Below, piece by piece: positions 33,540 through 42,080 of a DNA stretch of 64,000 nt. Position numbers and translations under genes: made by a program. This DNA is from JABSSA01 sp039984715. Its GTDB lineage: Bacteria > Pseudomonadota > Alphaproteobacteria > Rhodobacterales > Rhodobacteraceae. Below the pieces are notes generated by a model. The model was given only the letters and a program-made list of their open reading frames with translations. It was not told where the DNA came from and searched no databases. The stretch spans positions 186,001-250,000 of the forward strand of contig JBDWUA010000016.1 in NCBI GenBank assembly GCA_039984715.1, read 5' to 3'. Numbering within the stretch: the first letter of the stretch is position 1; every line of letters starts with the position of its first letter.

Positions 33540-34679
33540 TTAAGTTAGATCAATGGGGTGGGGAAGATGGGCGAGATTTTTCACACCCAGCTGACCCATA
33601 TTGGCCAGAAGATCGTTGCGCAAAATCTTGATGAGATGGGCCGGGCCTGCCGATCCAAGTGCGGCAAGCGCAAAATGCCAGGCGCGACCTAACATGACGA
33701 AATCAGCCCCCATTGCCAAAGCCCTGAGAATGTCCAAACCACCTTCGATACCGCTGTCGAATATCAAAGGAACGTCGCAGGAGGATCGAATGTTAGGCAA
33801 TACTTCGATGCTGGACAAGCTGGCATCAAATTGACGGCCCGAATGGTTTGAAACCCAAATGGCATCAACGCCCAATTGCGCCAACCGATTGGCGTCATCG
33901 GGGCGCATGACACCCTTAACGATAAATGGGCCATCCCAATTGTCACGCAGCCATTTGACGTAATCCCAATCCGGCGAGGTTCTAAGCAAATAACCGATAT
34001 GCGCGGTTGAAGGTAGGTTTTGCGTGGACCCGACCTTGTAAGCATCCAACATACGCATCCGTGGCATTCCATGACGCGCAGTTCCAAGCGCCCATTTTGG
34101 ACACGCGGCCACTTGCGCCATCAAGCGTGGCGTCAATTTTGGTGGCTGGGTCAGCCCCGCCCGTGACTGACGTTCGCGACGCGACGCGACGGGAACATCG
34201 ACAGTTAATACTAGCGTCCTAAACCCGGCGGTGCGTGCGCGGCGCAACATGTCGAGCCGTATATCCGGGTCACGCGGCGGATACAGTTGGAACCAAGCAT
34301 TGTCGCCCAATGCGCTTGCGACATCTTCTGGGGATGCAGCGGCCACAGTCGACAATGTGTAGGGGATGCGCGCCTTTTCTGCGGCGTTGGCCAAAAGTCG
34401 TTCAGCGTTTGGCCAGATCAGTCCGGACATGCCAACCGGTGCAATCCCGATTGGCAAAGGAAGATCTTGTCCCAAAAGTTTTACGGACAAATCTGGATCA
34501 AACTCGCCATGTAATATCGAAGGGGTAAACCCGATCTTGTCCAGTGCCGCGCGGTTGCGTGCGGTCGTGGCTTCGGTTCCGGTGCCGCTGTCCAGATATT
34601 CCCACACAAAGTGAGGAATGCGCTGTTTGGCCTTGCGGCGTAAGTCCGAAATGGCAGGATAACGGGTATCAATGTTCAT
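33540..34679 (-). CDS. lldD: FMN-dependent alpha-hydroxy-acid oxidase (L-lactate dehydrogenase type)
   Basis: This 379-residue flavoprotein oxidises an L-2-hydroxy acid, most likely L-lactate to pyruvate, passing electrons to the quinone pool. The TIM-barrel family signatures are present: PHFVWEYLDSGTGTE, PIGIAPVGMSGLIWP (FMN binding), the FIVKGVM Lys, the active-site His in SNHSGRQFD and FDSGIEGGLDILRALAMGAD (phosphate binding). Other family members (glycolate or mandelate oxidases) cannot be excluded. The start MNIDTRYPAISDLRRKAKQR is typical. It is divergent from the BLUF gene. Confidence 0.88.
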   Translation of the reverse strand: MNIDTRYPAISDLRRKAKQRIPHFVWEYLDSGTGTEATTARNRAALDKIGFTPSILHGEFDPDLSVKLLGQDLPLPIGIAPVGMSGLIWPNAERLLANAAEKARIPYTLSTVAAASPEDVASALGDNAWFQLYPPRDPDIRLDMLRRARTAGFRTLVLTVDVPVASRRERQSRAGLTQPPKLTPRLMAQVAACPKWALGTARHGMPRMRMLDAYKVGSTQNLPSTAHIGYLLRTSPDWDYVKWLRDNWDGPFIVKGVMRPDDANRLAQLGVDAIWVSNHSGRQFDASLSSIEVLPNIRSSCDVPLIFDSGIEGGLDILRALAMGADFVMLGRAWHFALAALGSAGPAHLIKILRNDLLANMGQLGVKNLAHLPHPIDLT

Positions 34680-34825
34680 TCTGTTTTAGGCCATGATTTA
34701 TGAGACTTGATCAAGACGTAACCCAAACCTTGAGGAAACAGAAACCAAGGTAGTCGAAAGAGTTAGCTGCACAAACATACCTATCGTATCGTCTTTCAAG
34801 AAATTTGTGAGCGAGGTGAAGGAAG

Positions 34826-35290
34826 ATGATACGCGTTTTTTATACAAGTGATTTGGCCTGCTCCGCAGATCGAGATTTGATCGAAAAAATTCTCTGCGTA
34901 TCGAGGAAGAATAATGAACGTGACAACATCACTGGTTTCCTAATCTTGCACGAAAACAAAATCATGCAATTGCTTGAAGGACCCGAAGATACGGTGACGG
35001 CTTGCGTCAAACGGATTGCAGGGGATCCAAGGCACAGCACAACAGGGCGGATCATGAAATCGGTTGCAACACAAAGAGCGTTCAAAGGCTGGAGCATGGG
35101 GTGCGCAAACATCCATGATATGTCTCCGGCGGTGTCTGATTGTGTGCGCGATCTGTATCAGGTTGCCGAACGTGTCGACGAAGCGCAGTCTCAGGAAATC
35201 CATTGGGAAAGTCAGTCAGCAGGGAGATTGATAAAATCGTTTCTCACTCAGTTTTCCGAATTCAACAGAAAAACCGGAGCAGCTGCTTAG
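34826..35290 (+). CDS. BLUF-domain blue-light photoreceptor
   Basis: This 154-residue protein is a short stand-alone BLUF protein binding FAD. Compared with AppA, the key residues fall at exactly conserved spacing: Tyr6, Asn30 (in SRKNNERDNITG), Gln48 (in IMQLLEGP), Trp89 and Met91 (in FKGWSMG). The C-terminal 50 residues are helical and contain no known output domain, so it probably acts by binding a partner protein. An AAGGA sequence lies just before the ATG with GAGG 9 bases upstream. It is divergent from lldD across 146 bases and followed by a 200-base gap. Confidence 0.9.
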   Translation: MIRVFYTSDLACSADRDLIEKILCVSRKNNERDNITGFLILHENKIMQLLEGPEDTVTACVKRIAGDPRHSTTGRIMKSVATQRAFKGWSMGCANIHDMSPAVSDCVRDLYQVAERVDEAQSQEIHWESQSAGRLIKSFLTQFSEFNRKTGAAA

Positions 35291-35497
35291 GGCCGCTGAT
35301 TGAGTGACGCACAAAGCGAATTGGATGTGCAATCGCCTGTGATAGACAATTCAATTTGCAGCTCATTGCTGGAACCAAAGCCACGTTCGCGCGGCTTATG
35401 TCATCCCCAAAACAACGCTGTTCTCACGTCTGCGTAGAATTTCTTCAACTTTTCCGTTAAGCTGACCACATTAACGCAAGAATTTTTGGAGGATTTT

Positions 35498-36304
35498 ATG
35501 TCTATTTCGGCAGCTATTAAAGCCATTGGCGGCAATGCACCTGTAATCGACACAGCAATTGATGCGTGGAATTCAAATGCGTCGCGCTTGATTGATCTCG
35601 GGATCAACAATGACTTCAGGCGCGCGATGCTGATTGGGCAATGCGGGCACGAAAGCATGCATTTCAAGCATCGGTTTGAAAATCTGAATTATTCGGGCGC
35701 AGGGCTGTGGCGCGTTTTTAAACGGCACTTCAAGTCAGAGGCAGAAGCGGCAAGCTTTCACCGGCAACCCCAACGTATTGCCAACCGCGTGTATTCTGAT
35801 CGCAACGGCAACGGCAACGAAGCAAGTGGCGAAGGTTGGAAGTATCGCGGCCGGGGTTATTTGCAGCTTACCGGGAAGGCCAATTACAAAACCTATGGGA
35901 AATTGCTTGATATTGACCTTGTGAATGACCCTGACAAAGCCGCAGATCCTGAGGTTTGTTGGTTGATTGCAGCACAATTCTGCGCCCGCGTCAGGCGAGG
36001 TGGTCGCACCCTGTTGCACTGGGCGGACGGGCCTGATCCTGACGTTGTTATGGTGACCTTGGGCATTAATGGTGGTGATAACGGACTGGCTGATCGTAAG
36101 GTTTTGACGGCCAAGGCTTTGGCGACATTGACCGGGGATGCCCCCACATCTGAATGGCAAGCTTTGTTGTTGAATGCAGGATTTAATCCCGGTCCAATTG
36201 ACGGCTTGGATGGCCCCAAAACGCGTACAGCACGCAAGGACGCAGAAAAGAAGTTCGGTTTGACGGGAAAAGATCTTCTTAAAAAGCTGCGAAGCCTCAC
36301 CTAG
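35498..36304 (+). CDS. GH19 chitinase/endolysin-like protein with peptidoglycan-binding-like tail
   Basis: This 268-residue protein starts with a glycoside hydrolase 19-type lysozyme domain (about residues 1-200): the catalytic Glu is in GQCGHESMHFKHRFENLNYSG, and YRGRGYLQLTGKANY is a hallmark. Residues 210-268 (WQALLLNAGFNPGPIDGLDGPKTRTA) look like a degenerate peptidoglycan-binding 1 motif. No signal peptide is present, as in phage endolysins that need a holin. No other phage gene is nearby, so it may be a domesticated endolysin or act in cell wall turnover. The ATG at 35498 has TTTGGAGGA upstream. Confidence 0.85.
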   Translation: MSISAAIKAIGGNAPVIDTAIDAWNSNASRLIDLGINNDFRRAMLIGQCGHESMHFKHRFENLNYSGAGLWRVFKRHFKSEAEAASFHRQPQRIANRVYSDRNGNGNEASGEGWKYRGRGYLQLTGKANYKTYGKLLDIDLVNDPDKAADPEVCWLIAAQFCARVRRGGRTLLHWADGPDPDVVMVTLGINGGDNGLADRKVLTAKALATLTGDAPTSEWQALLLNAGFNPGPIDGLDGPKTRTARKDAEKKFGLTGKDLLKKLRSLT

Positions 36305-36379
36305 GGGTATCCTAAATTGATGCGGAACATTGCGAGAACGTCTCTTTATCTCTGACTTTGGGCGCGCTAGTGTTGCTGC

Positions 36380-38725
36380 ATGAGCAGTTACGATGAAAAT
36401 GACGCCTTTGAAGGAGCTTCTTTGGGTGCGCGTGCAATGGCTGCGCGCCCGGCACCTTATTTGGATGGGTTAAACGAGGCACAACGCGCTGCGGTCGAAC
36501 AGATGGACGGTCCAGTCTTGATGCTGGCCGGGGCAGGCACGGGTAAAACGCGGGCGTTGACGGCAAGAATTGTTCACCTGTTGAACACCGGCCGTGCGCG
36601 TCGCAACGAAATCCTGGCTGTGACATTCACCAACAAAGCGGCGCGCGAAATGAAAAATCGCGTTGTCTCGATGTCGGGGGGGGCGATTGAAGGGGTGCCA
36701 TGGCTTGGCACATTCCATGCGATCTGCGTGAAATTGTTGCGACGCCATGCAGAATTGGTCGGACTCAAGTCAAGTTTCACCATTTTGGATACGGACGATC
36801 AGTTGCGATTGCTCAAGCAATTGATCAAGGCGGCCAACATTAACGACAAACGCTGGCCTGCGCGCCAATTGGCGTCGGTTATCGATGGCTGGAAAAACCG
36901 CGCTCTGACACCTGACGCGGTGCCTGCGGCAGATGCCGAAGCTTATGACCACAAAGGTGTTGAGCTTTATGCACAATATCAAACCCGGCTAAAAGAACTG
37001 AATGCCGTGGATTTTGGCGATCTGCTTTTGCATATGGTGCATATTTTCCAGACGCACGACGACATCCTCAAGCAATATCAACGCTGGTTCGCCTATATTT
37101 TGGTGGACGAATACCAAGATACCAACATCGCACAATATTTGTGGCTGCGTCTTTTGGCTGGCGGCCACAAAAACATTTGTTGTGTTGGTGACGATGATCA
37201 GTCGATCTATGGCTGGCGCGGGGCCGAAGTGGGCAATATCCTGCGGTTCGAAAAAGACTTTCCGGGCGCACATGTCGTTCGGCTGGAACAAAATTATCGA
37301 TCAACCCCGCATATTTTGGCGGCGGCGTCCAATGTGATCGCCGGAAACGAGGGTCGACTGGGCAAGACTCTTTGGACGGACAAAAACGAAGGCGAAAAGG
37401 TTCGCTTGATCGGCCATTGGGACGGTGAAGAAGAAGCGCGTTGGATCGGCGATGAGATCGAGGCATCGCAATCTGGCACGCGCGGTGTCCGCCCGATATC
37501 ATTGGATGATATGGCGATCTTGGTGCGTGCCTCGCATCAGATGCGCGCGTTTGAGGATCGGTTTTTGACAATTGGACTGCCTTACAAAGTGATAGGCGGC
37601 CCGCGGTTCTATGAACGCTTGGAAATTCGTGACGCGATGGCCTATTTCCGTATCGTTGTGTCACCCGACGATGATTTGGCGTTCGAGCGTATCGTGAACA
37701 CCCCCAAGCGAGGGTTGGGCGACAAAGCCCAGCAAACGATGCAGCGATTGGCGCGTGAAAATGGGGTCAGCCTGATTGAAGGCGCGCGCATTGCCTTGGA
37801 ACTAGGCGCGATCAAAGGGAAAGGGGCCACCGAACTGCGGTCGTTGGTCGAACAGCTTTGGCGTTGGGGCAATCTGGTTGAGGCCAAAGATCTCAGCCAT
37901 GTGGAGCTGGCAGAGCAAATTCTTGATGAATCCGGTTACACGTTGATGTGGCAAAACGACAAAACACCCGAAGCGCCGGGGCGCTTGGAAAACCTGAAAG
38001 AACTGGTTGGTCAGCTCGACAATTTCGAGAACCTAACTGGGTTTTTGGAACATGTCAGTCTGGTGATGGACAATGAAAAGGGCGGTGACGAAGCCAGAGT
38101 GTCGATCATGACGCTGCACGCCGCCAAAGGGTTGGAATTTCCAATGGTGTTTCTGCCGGGCTGGGAAGACGGTCTTTTCCCCTCGCAGCGATCCATGGAT
38201 GAAAGTGGTATTAAAGGTCTCGAGGAAGAACGGCGTCTGGCCTATGTTGGAATCACGCGGGCAGAAGAAGTGTGCACCATCACCTTTGCTGCGAACCGAC
38301 GTATTTTTGGTCAATGGCAGTCTGCGTTGAATTCGCGCTTTATCGATGAGCTGCCAGAAGAACATGTCGATATTCTAACGCCCCCCGGTCTTTATGGCGG
38401 TGGCTATGGCGCGGCTGCGCCAAACCATTCCAAGCTTCATGACCGTGCAGCCGATGCGAATGTTTATAATTCGCCGGGGTGGAAACGCTTACAGTCGCGA
38501 TCAGGACAGCGGCCCATCAGCCAACCCAAAGAATCAAAGACACAAGTGATCGATCTTGATGCTGTTTCAAGCTTTTCTATGGGGGAGCGCGTTTTCCATC
38601 AGAAGTTCGGTTATGGGAACATCATTGGAATCGAAGGCGATAAGCTGGAAATAGAGTTTGAAAAAGCCGGGACGAAAAAAGTTGTATCCCGCTTTATTTC
38701 GTCAAGTGACGACATCCCATTCTAA
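36380..38725 (+). CDS. uvrD: ATP-dependent DNA helicase UvrD/PcrA
   Basis: This 781-residue superfamily 1A 3'-5' helicase works in nucleotide excision and mismatch repair. All motifs are visible: Q motif LNEAQRAAVEQ, Walker A LAGAGTGKTRAL, motif Ia VTFTNKAAREM, Walker B LVDEYQDTN, motif III GDDDQSIYGWRGA, motif IV VRLEQNYRST, motif V TLHAAKGLEFPMVFLPG and motif VI RRLAYVGITRAEE. The C-terminal tail has the PcrA-like VFHQKFGYGNIIGIEGDKLEIEF split over two strands, a RNA-polymerase-binding Tudor-like domain. It is a single gene, convergent with the DUF1127/CcsR unit. Confidence 0.96.
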   Translation: MSSYDENDAFEGASLGARAMAARPAPYLDGLNEAQRAAVEQMDGPVLMLAGAGTGKTRALTARIVHLLNTGRARRNEILAVTFTNKAAREMKNRVVSMSGGAIEGVPWLGTFHAICVKLLRRHAELVGLKSSFTILDTDDQLRLLKQLIKAANINDKRWPARQLASVIDGWKNRALTPDAVPAADAEAYDHKGVELYAQYQTRLKELNAVDFGDLLLHMVHIFQTHDDILKQYQRWFAYILVDEYQDTNIAQYLWLRLLAGGHKNICCVGDDDQSIYGWRGAEVGNILRFEKDFPGAHVVRLEQNYRSTPHILAAASNVIAGNEGRLGKTLWTDKNEGEKVRLIGHWDGEEEARWIGDEIEASQSGTRGVRPISLDDMAILVRASHQMRAFEDRFLTIGLPYKVIGGPRFYERLEIRDAMAYFRIVVSPDDDLAFERIVNTPKRGLGDKAQQTMQRLARENGVSLIEGARIALELGAIKGKGATELRSLVEQLWRWGNLVEAKDLSHVELAEQILDESGYTLMWQNDKTPEAPGRLENLKELVGQLDNFENLTGFLEHVSLVMDNEKGGDEARVSIMTLHAAKGLEFPMVFLPGWEDGLFPSQRSMDESGIKGLEEERRLAYVGITRAEEVCTITFAANRRIFGQWQSALNSRFIDELPEEHVDILTPPGLYGGGYGAAAPNHSKLHDRAADANVYNSPGWKRLQSRSGQRPISQPKESKTQVIDLDAVSSFSMGERVFHQKFGYGNIIGIEGDKLEIEFEKAGTKKVVSRFISSSDDIPF

Positions 38726-38874
38726 AAACGTATTGATGCAGATACCTGGCTCGCCCGATTGAACACATAGATCGGTCGATGTTCGGTGCGTAATTTATGC
38801 ACCGTCACACTGAATCAAGCAGGCCATGAATCAAATGGCCAGCAGTTTCCCGCATCGCGATTAATTTTTCACTT

Positions 38875-38920
38875 TGGAAAAAGAATAAGCGGTGGCCCAA
38901 GGGAGGAGAGAGCCACCGCC
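38875..38920 (-). ncRNA. CcsR-like hairpin 5 with terminator
   Basis: Stem GGCGGTGGCTC with GGGCCACCGC, loop TCTCCTCCCTT, followed by TTATTCTTTTT. The last hairpin therefore doubles as the Rho-independent terminator of the whole transcript. Confidence 0.8.
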
Positions 38921-38929
38921 TTACACATC

Positions 38930-38957
38930 GAAAAGCTCAAGGGAGGAGAGAGCTTTC
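38930..38957 (-). ncRNA. CcsR-like hairpin 4
   Basis: Stem GAAAGCTC with GAGCTTTTC, loop TCTCCTCCCTT. Its sequence differs from the other stems while the loop is unchanged, which shows that selection acts on the loop. Confidence 0.8.
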
Positions 38958-38967
38958 TGCGATGCCG

Positions 38968-38996
38968 TCCGCGCTTTAAGGGAGGAGACGCGCGGA
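38968..38996 (-). ncRNA. CcsR-like hairpin 3
   Basis: Stem TCCGCGC with GCGCGGA, loop GTCTCCTCCCTTAAA. The shortest stem of the array, but perfectly paired. Confidence 0.8.
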
Positions 38997-39010
38997 ATTC
39001 GAATTTAATT

Positions 39011-39049
39011 GGCGGCGGCCCCTAAGGGAGGAGGACGGAGCCGCCACCG
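39011..39049 (-). ncRNA. CcsR-like hairpin 2
   Basis: Stem GGTGGCGGCTCC with GGGGCCGCCGCC, loop containing GTCCTCCTCCCTTA. This is the longest and most GC-rich of the five stems. Confidence 0.8.
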
Positions 39050-39054
39050 GATTA

Positions 39055-39085
39055 CAGACGCTTCAAGGGAGGAGAGAAGCGCCTG
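39055..39085 (-). ncRNA. CcsR-like hairpin 1 (next to the DUF1127 gene)
   Basis: Stem CAGGCGCTTC with GAAGCGTCTG, loop TCTCCTCCCTT. One base of wobble or mismatch near the base of the stem; it begins 14 bases after the DUF1127 stop codon. Confidence 0.8.
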
Positions 39086-39098
39086 ATTCCTAAATTAG

Positions 39099-39320
39099 TT
39101 ATTGGCCTTTTGAGCCGTAGGCAGCTTCCCAAGCCATGCGGCGAATTTCGCTGCGATTAATGCCAAGGTCAGCCAGATCACGTGTCGACAATGCATTCAG
39201 TTCAGTGAACGTTGTGCGGAATACCCGACGGTTCACCATATTTGTTTTCAAGCTTCGCAATGCGGCCAAGACACCGTCTAGGTTGAAACCATTGTGATTT
39301 GCGATGTTAACGTATGCCAT
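39099..39320 (-). CDS. DUF1127 small protein (CcaF1-like)
   Basis: This 73-residue basic protein carries the DUF1127 signature in its C-terminal half: LNALSTRDLADLGINRSEIRRMAWEAA. DUF1127 proteins of Rhodobacter, such as CcaF1, bind RNA and affect maturation of the CcsR and UpsM sRNAs; candidates for both sRNAs are in this window. The N-terminal half (MAYVNIANHNG, VLAALRSLKTNMVNRRVFR) is less conserved. GAGGT precedes the ATG. The coding region is joined directly to the five sRNA hairpins, so protein and sRNAs should come from one transcript. Confidence 0.93.
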   Translation of the reverse strand: MAYVNIANHNGFNLDGVLAALRSLKTNMVNRRVFRTTFTELNALSTRDLADLGINRSEIRRMAWEAAYGSKGQ

Positions 39321-39355
39321 GTTTACCTCGTATAAGTTCGCGTTGCTGTTGTCCT

Positions 39356-39385
39356 AATATGTGTTAATTTGCTGCACTTGCACAA
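39356..39385 (-). promoter_or_regulatory. Candidate promoter of the DUF1127-CcsR unit
   Basis: Minus-strand TTGTGC (39380-39385) and CATATT (39356-39361) are separated by 18 bases, predicting a start near 39349 and a short leader before the GAGGT site. In Rhodobacter the homologous promoter is read by RpoH sigma factors; the fit of this one to an RpoH consensus is only partial. Confidence 0.3.
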
Positions 39386-39534
39386 TAGCGTATTTCGAAA
39401 TGCTGCCATGCAGCAAATGCAAGGCTGGGCTCTGATGCCATCCACAGGTAGTAACTGATCAAAATGACGACACCCTCTTGTGTCTGTCGCAAAATATGCC
39501 AGTTACCAATATTATATATTCGGGAGAGACGTGC

Positions 39535-40608
39535 ATGGCCGTAACAAAAGAAGATGTGTTGCAGGCATTGGCGAATGTGTCCCTGCCGAATGGCAGTGAT
39601 ATCGTGACGCAAGACTTAATCCGAGCAATTCGTATCGATTCCGGTCAGGTGAATTTTGTAATTGAAGCGCCAACGCCAGAAGTTGCGGCGCAACTGGAGC
39701 CGGTCCGACAAGCCGCAGAAGCCGCAGTCGCGCAACTGGCTGATGTTGATCAAGTGCGCGTGGCATTGACGGCACATGGTCCAGCAGCAAAACCAAAAGA
39801 CCCGCCAAGCCTGAAAATAGGTGGACACCCAAAACCACAAGAGGGGCCAACAAAACCCGCAGGCGTTCAACGGATCCTTGCCGTTGCATCTGGCAAGGGT
39901 GGCGTCGGCAAATCCACGGTGTCTTCCAACCTTGCGGTCGCTTTGGCCAAACAGGGCCGTCGCGTGGGTTTGCTGGATGCAGACATTTATGGCCCATCGC
40001 AACCGCGCATGATGGGTGTCAACAAACGCCCGGCATCGCCTGACGGCAAAACGATCATTCCTTTACATGCGCACGGTGTCACATTGATGTCCATCGGGTT
40101 CATGTTGGAAGACGGCAAAGCAGTTGTCTGGCGCGGACCGATGCTTATGGGCGCGCTGCAACAGATGCTGGGGCAGGTGCAGTGGGGCGAATTGGACGTC
40201 TTAATCGTCGATCTGCCACCGGGAACCGGTGATGTGCAGCTGACATTATGTACAAAATCAGAACTCAGCGGCGCAATTGTGGTTTCGACCCCACAGGATG
40301 TTGCATTGATTGATGCGAGAAAAGCCATCGACATGTTCGCCACCCTGAAAACGCCTGTGTTGGGATTGATCGAAAACATGTCTCAGTTCACCTGCCCGGA
40401 TTGTGGCGCGACACATGATATCTTTGGGCGGGGTGGCGTGGCCGCCGAAGCAGAAGCATTGAATGTCCCGTTGCTTGGGCAGTTGCCTATCGATCTTGAT
40501 ACGCGATTGGCTGGGGACGGCGGTACACCAATTGCGGCTGGCAGCGGCGCGATGGCTGACGCCTATGCGCGCATTGCAGAAGGTTTGATCAAAGGCGGAA
40601 TGGCCTAA
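39535..40608 (+). CDS. apbC: Mrp/ApbC-type iron-sulfur cluster carrier ATPase
   Basis: This 357-residue protein moves Fe-S clusters to target proteins. An N-terminal DUF59/MIP18-like domain (residues 1-100, VTKEDVLQALANVSLPNG) precedes the deviant Walker A ASGKGGVGKSTVSSNLAVALA near residue 118, split here as GKGGVGKST; downstream come LLDADIYGPSQPRM, LIVDLPPGTGDVQLT, and the cluster-bridging CPDC near residue 286. The ATG at 39535 was chosen for the GGGAGAG Shine-Dalgarno. It is a single gene divergent from the DUF1127 unit. Confidence 0.94.
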   Translation: MAVTKEDVLQALANVSLPNGSDIVTQDLIRAIRIDSGQVNFVIEAPTPEVAAQLEPVRQAAEAAVAQLADVDQVRVALTAHGPAAKPKDPPSLKIGGHPKPQEGPTKPAGVQRILAVASGKGGVGKSTVSSNLAVALAKQGRRVGLLDADIYGPSQPRMMGVNKRPASPDGKTIIPLHAHGVTLMSIGFMLEDGKAVVWRGPMLMGALQQMLGQVQWGELDVLIVDLPPGTGDVQLTLCTKSELSGAIVVSTPQDVALIDARKAIDMFATLKTPVLGLIENMSQFTCPDCGATHDIFGRGGVAAEAEALNVPLLGQLPIDLDTRLAGDGGTPIAAGSGAMADAYARIAEGLIKGGMA

Positions 40609-40646
40609 GCACGTGTTTGTTTCAACATGGCTTCGACATTAGGTTT

Positions 40647-41525
40647 CTAGCGAAGTCCGACGGTTTCTATCCAGTAGTTCAACACCTTCATCGCATGTGG
40701 GGTCAGCGCGCGCGAATTATGCCCCACCTCAGGGATGACATCGATTATTATGCGCTGAGGACCGCGTCGTTGCAATTGATCAGCTTTTGACATGGCTGTG
40801 GCCCAAGCGTGTGCTGTGTCGATGCGCGTTCCGGGCAAGTGGCCGGGACGCTTAGGTTGGGGGTCCAAGTCCAATGCGCCGACAACAACACTCACCCTTC
40901 CAATTAAGTTCGAATAATTTATCAATGGCGCGCCGCCAGAGATTTCCGTTTGCGTGTCGCTGCCAGACCATGTCGTCCGACGCGTCATCTTGCCAGCGCC
41001 ATATGGCCATGGAATTTCTAAATCCGGGAAGGAATATCGTCCCGGTGCGCTTAGGACGGTGTGGTAAAAGACGCTAGGATGCTTGACGCCAAAACGCACC
41101 GCAAATTGCCCTCCGGCCGAATGGCCGTAAAGGTATGCGGGCGCGTCGTTAAGTTGCGGGTGGCTTTTTGCCTCTTCTAATAGCTCAAGAACAAAGGTGT
41201 CGGCACTTTTGACCTTTCCAAAAAGCCCGCGATACCCACCGTAACCACCCTTTCGGTTCCCAAAACGTGCGTCATCAAAGACTGGAACGATCAGCTTCAT
41301 TTGATGTTTTTCCGCAAACTCGATCCATCGATCCAGATAACGCCGTGCCGTGGTTGTGGCCCTTTCTGATTCCGCTCGCGTGCCATGCGCAATGACGAGG
41401 ATCCTCTGAGTGCCGGACTTGGGTTGGTACGTATAATAATCACCCGCCCGCGTTTCGATGAATTTCAAATCCGCGAAGGCAGGTCCAGTCCACAGAACGA
41501 CAATTAGAATAAAGAGCAGTCTCAT
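40647..41525 (-). CDS. Secreted alpha/beta-hydrolase (esterase-like)
   Basis: This 292-residue protein begins with a signal peptide (MRLLFILIVVLWTGPAFA) and an alpha/beta-hydrolase core: the oxyanion-hole region ILVIAHGTRAES, the nucleophile elbow YGHSAGGQFAVRFG, an Asp candidate in VVGALDLDP and the His in PEVGHNSRALTPHA. It resembles the esterase D/poly(3-hydroxybutyrate) depolymerase-type hydrolases, but I cannot name a substrate. The ATG at 41525 follows a strong AAGGAGG Shine-Dalgarno and starts the signal peptide; an upstream extension was dropped for that reason. Confidence 0.85.
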   Translation of the reverse strand: MRLLFILIVVLWTGPAFADLKFIETRAGDYYTYQPKSGTQRILVIAHGTRAESERATTTARRYLDRWIEFAEKHQMKLIVPVFDDARFGNRKGGYGGYRGLFGKVKSADTFVLELLEEAKSHPQLNDAPAYLYGHSAGGQFAVRFGVKHPSVFYHTVLSAPGRYSFPDLEIPWPYGAGKMTRRTTWSGSDTQTEISGGAPLINYSNLIGRVSVVVGALDLDPQPKRPGHLPGTRIDTAHAWATAMSKADQLQRRGPQRIIIDVIPEVGHNSRALTPHAMKVLNYWIETVGLR

Positions 41526-42080
41526 TTCGATGACCTCCTTGTACATTCTGATCTGCTTAAGAGCGTCCGGTCGTTCCATATGGGTATCTGTGGGGGCGGT
41601 TTCAGACAAGATGCGTTCGCGTCGCCAGCATCGATGCCGTGTCATCCAATATCTATTGCAGGATCGCGAAGGCGAGAATGCGCTTGGGACGCGAAAACTG
41701 CTTTCTCGTTTGGAATCCCAACATACGCACTATGCGAGAAGATAATAAGACTGGGCGTATGGGAAACGATGGGACGAGATATGGGAAGCTGTGGGGCCGT
41801 CGTGATCTTCGAGAGAATCGAATCGTCTAATTCGTCATTTTTCGTTGAAATTGGACGTATCGCACTGGAACGTGTCGTGAACATCGGAATGTGTTGGGTG
41901 CTGATGTGTAATTTTATGGGAAATCACGGCACTTTTGGAGTCTCGCGCCATTTATACTATATGTTGTGATTTTTCTCGAATTATCCCCCATAGGGGCCAA
42001 TATTCGAAGCTTCCAAACGATATGGATGGTCTTCCGTGCTGCATTTTGTTGCGAAATCTCCAGTTTTTTTCAGAAAATAG
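41526..42080. other. Gene-free region upstream of the dcw cluster
   Basis: Together with the sRNA leader this gap is nearly 870 bases, unusually long for this gene-dense stretch. I find no protein gene. It contains the TGGGA repeat cluster at 41752-41796 (separate entry) and a few short hairpins; otherwise I see nothing convincing. Confidence 0.5.
41752..41796 (+). promoter_or_regulatory. TGGGA direct-repeat cluster (possible MraZ boxes)
   Basis: TGGGC/TGGGA/TGGGA/TGGGA/TGGGG start at 41752, 41760, 41770, 41782 and 41792. Two pairs are exactly 10 bases apart. MraZ is known to bind TGGGN direct repeats separated by 5 bases in front of its own operon. The distance to mraZ, about 600 bases, is unusually long. 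Confidence 0.4.

Larger units (their letters stand above)
38875..39090 (-). ncRNA. ccsR: CcsR-like sRNA array, five CTCCTCCC-loop hairpins
   Basis: On the minus strand, beginning right after the DUF1127 stop, five hairpins follow one another, each showing CTCCTCCCTT in its loop (plus-strand cores at 38899, 38939, 38978, 39024 and 39065, spaced 39-46 bases). The last is followed by TTATTCTTTTT, a terminator. This is the arrangement I recall for Rhodobacter sphaeroides CcsR1-4, stress-induced sRNAs processed from the 3' end of a DUF1127 (CcaF1) transcript. The CTCCTCCC loop can pair with Shine-Dalgarno sequences. Here there are five copies rather than four. Confidence 0.85.

Noticed and set aside
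34706..34715. FNR-like palindrome CTTGATCAAG between lldD and the BLUF gene
   Set aside because: It lacks the 4-base spacer of the TTGAT-N4-ATCAA consensus, so I do not call an FNR site.
38889..39085. CRISPR array suggested by regular AAGGGAGGAG repeats
   Set aside because: The repeat is only 10 bases, sits in loops of hairpins with differing stems, and there are no cas genes.
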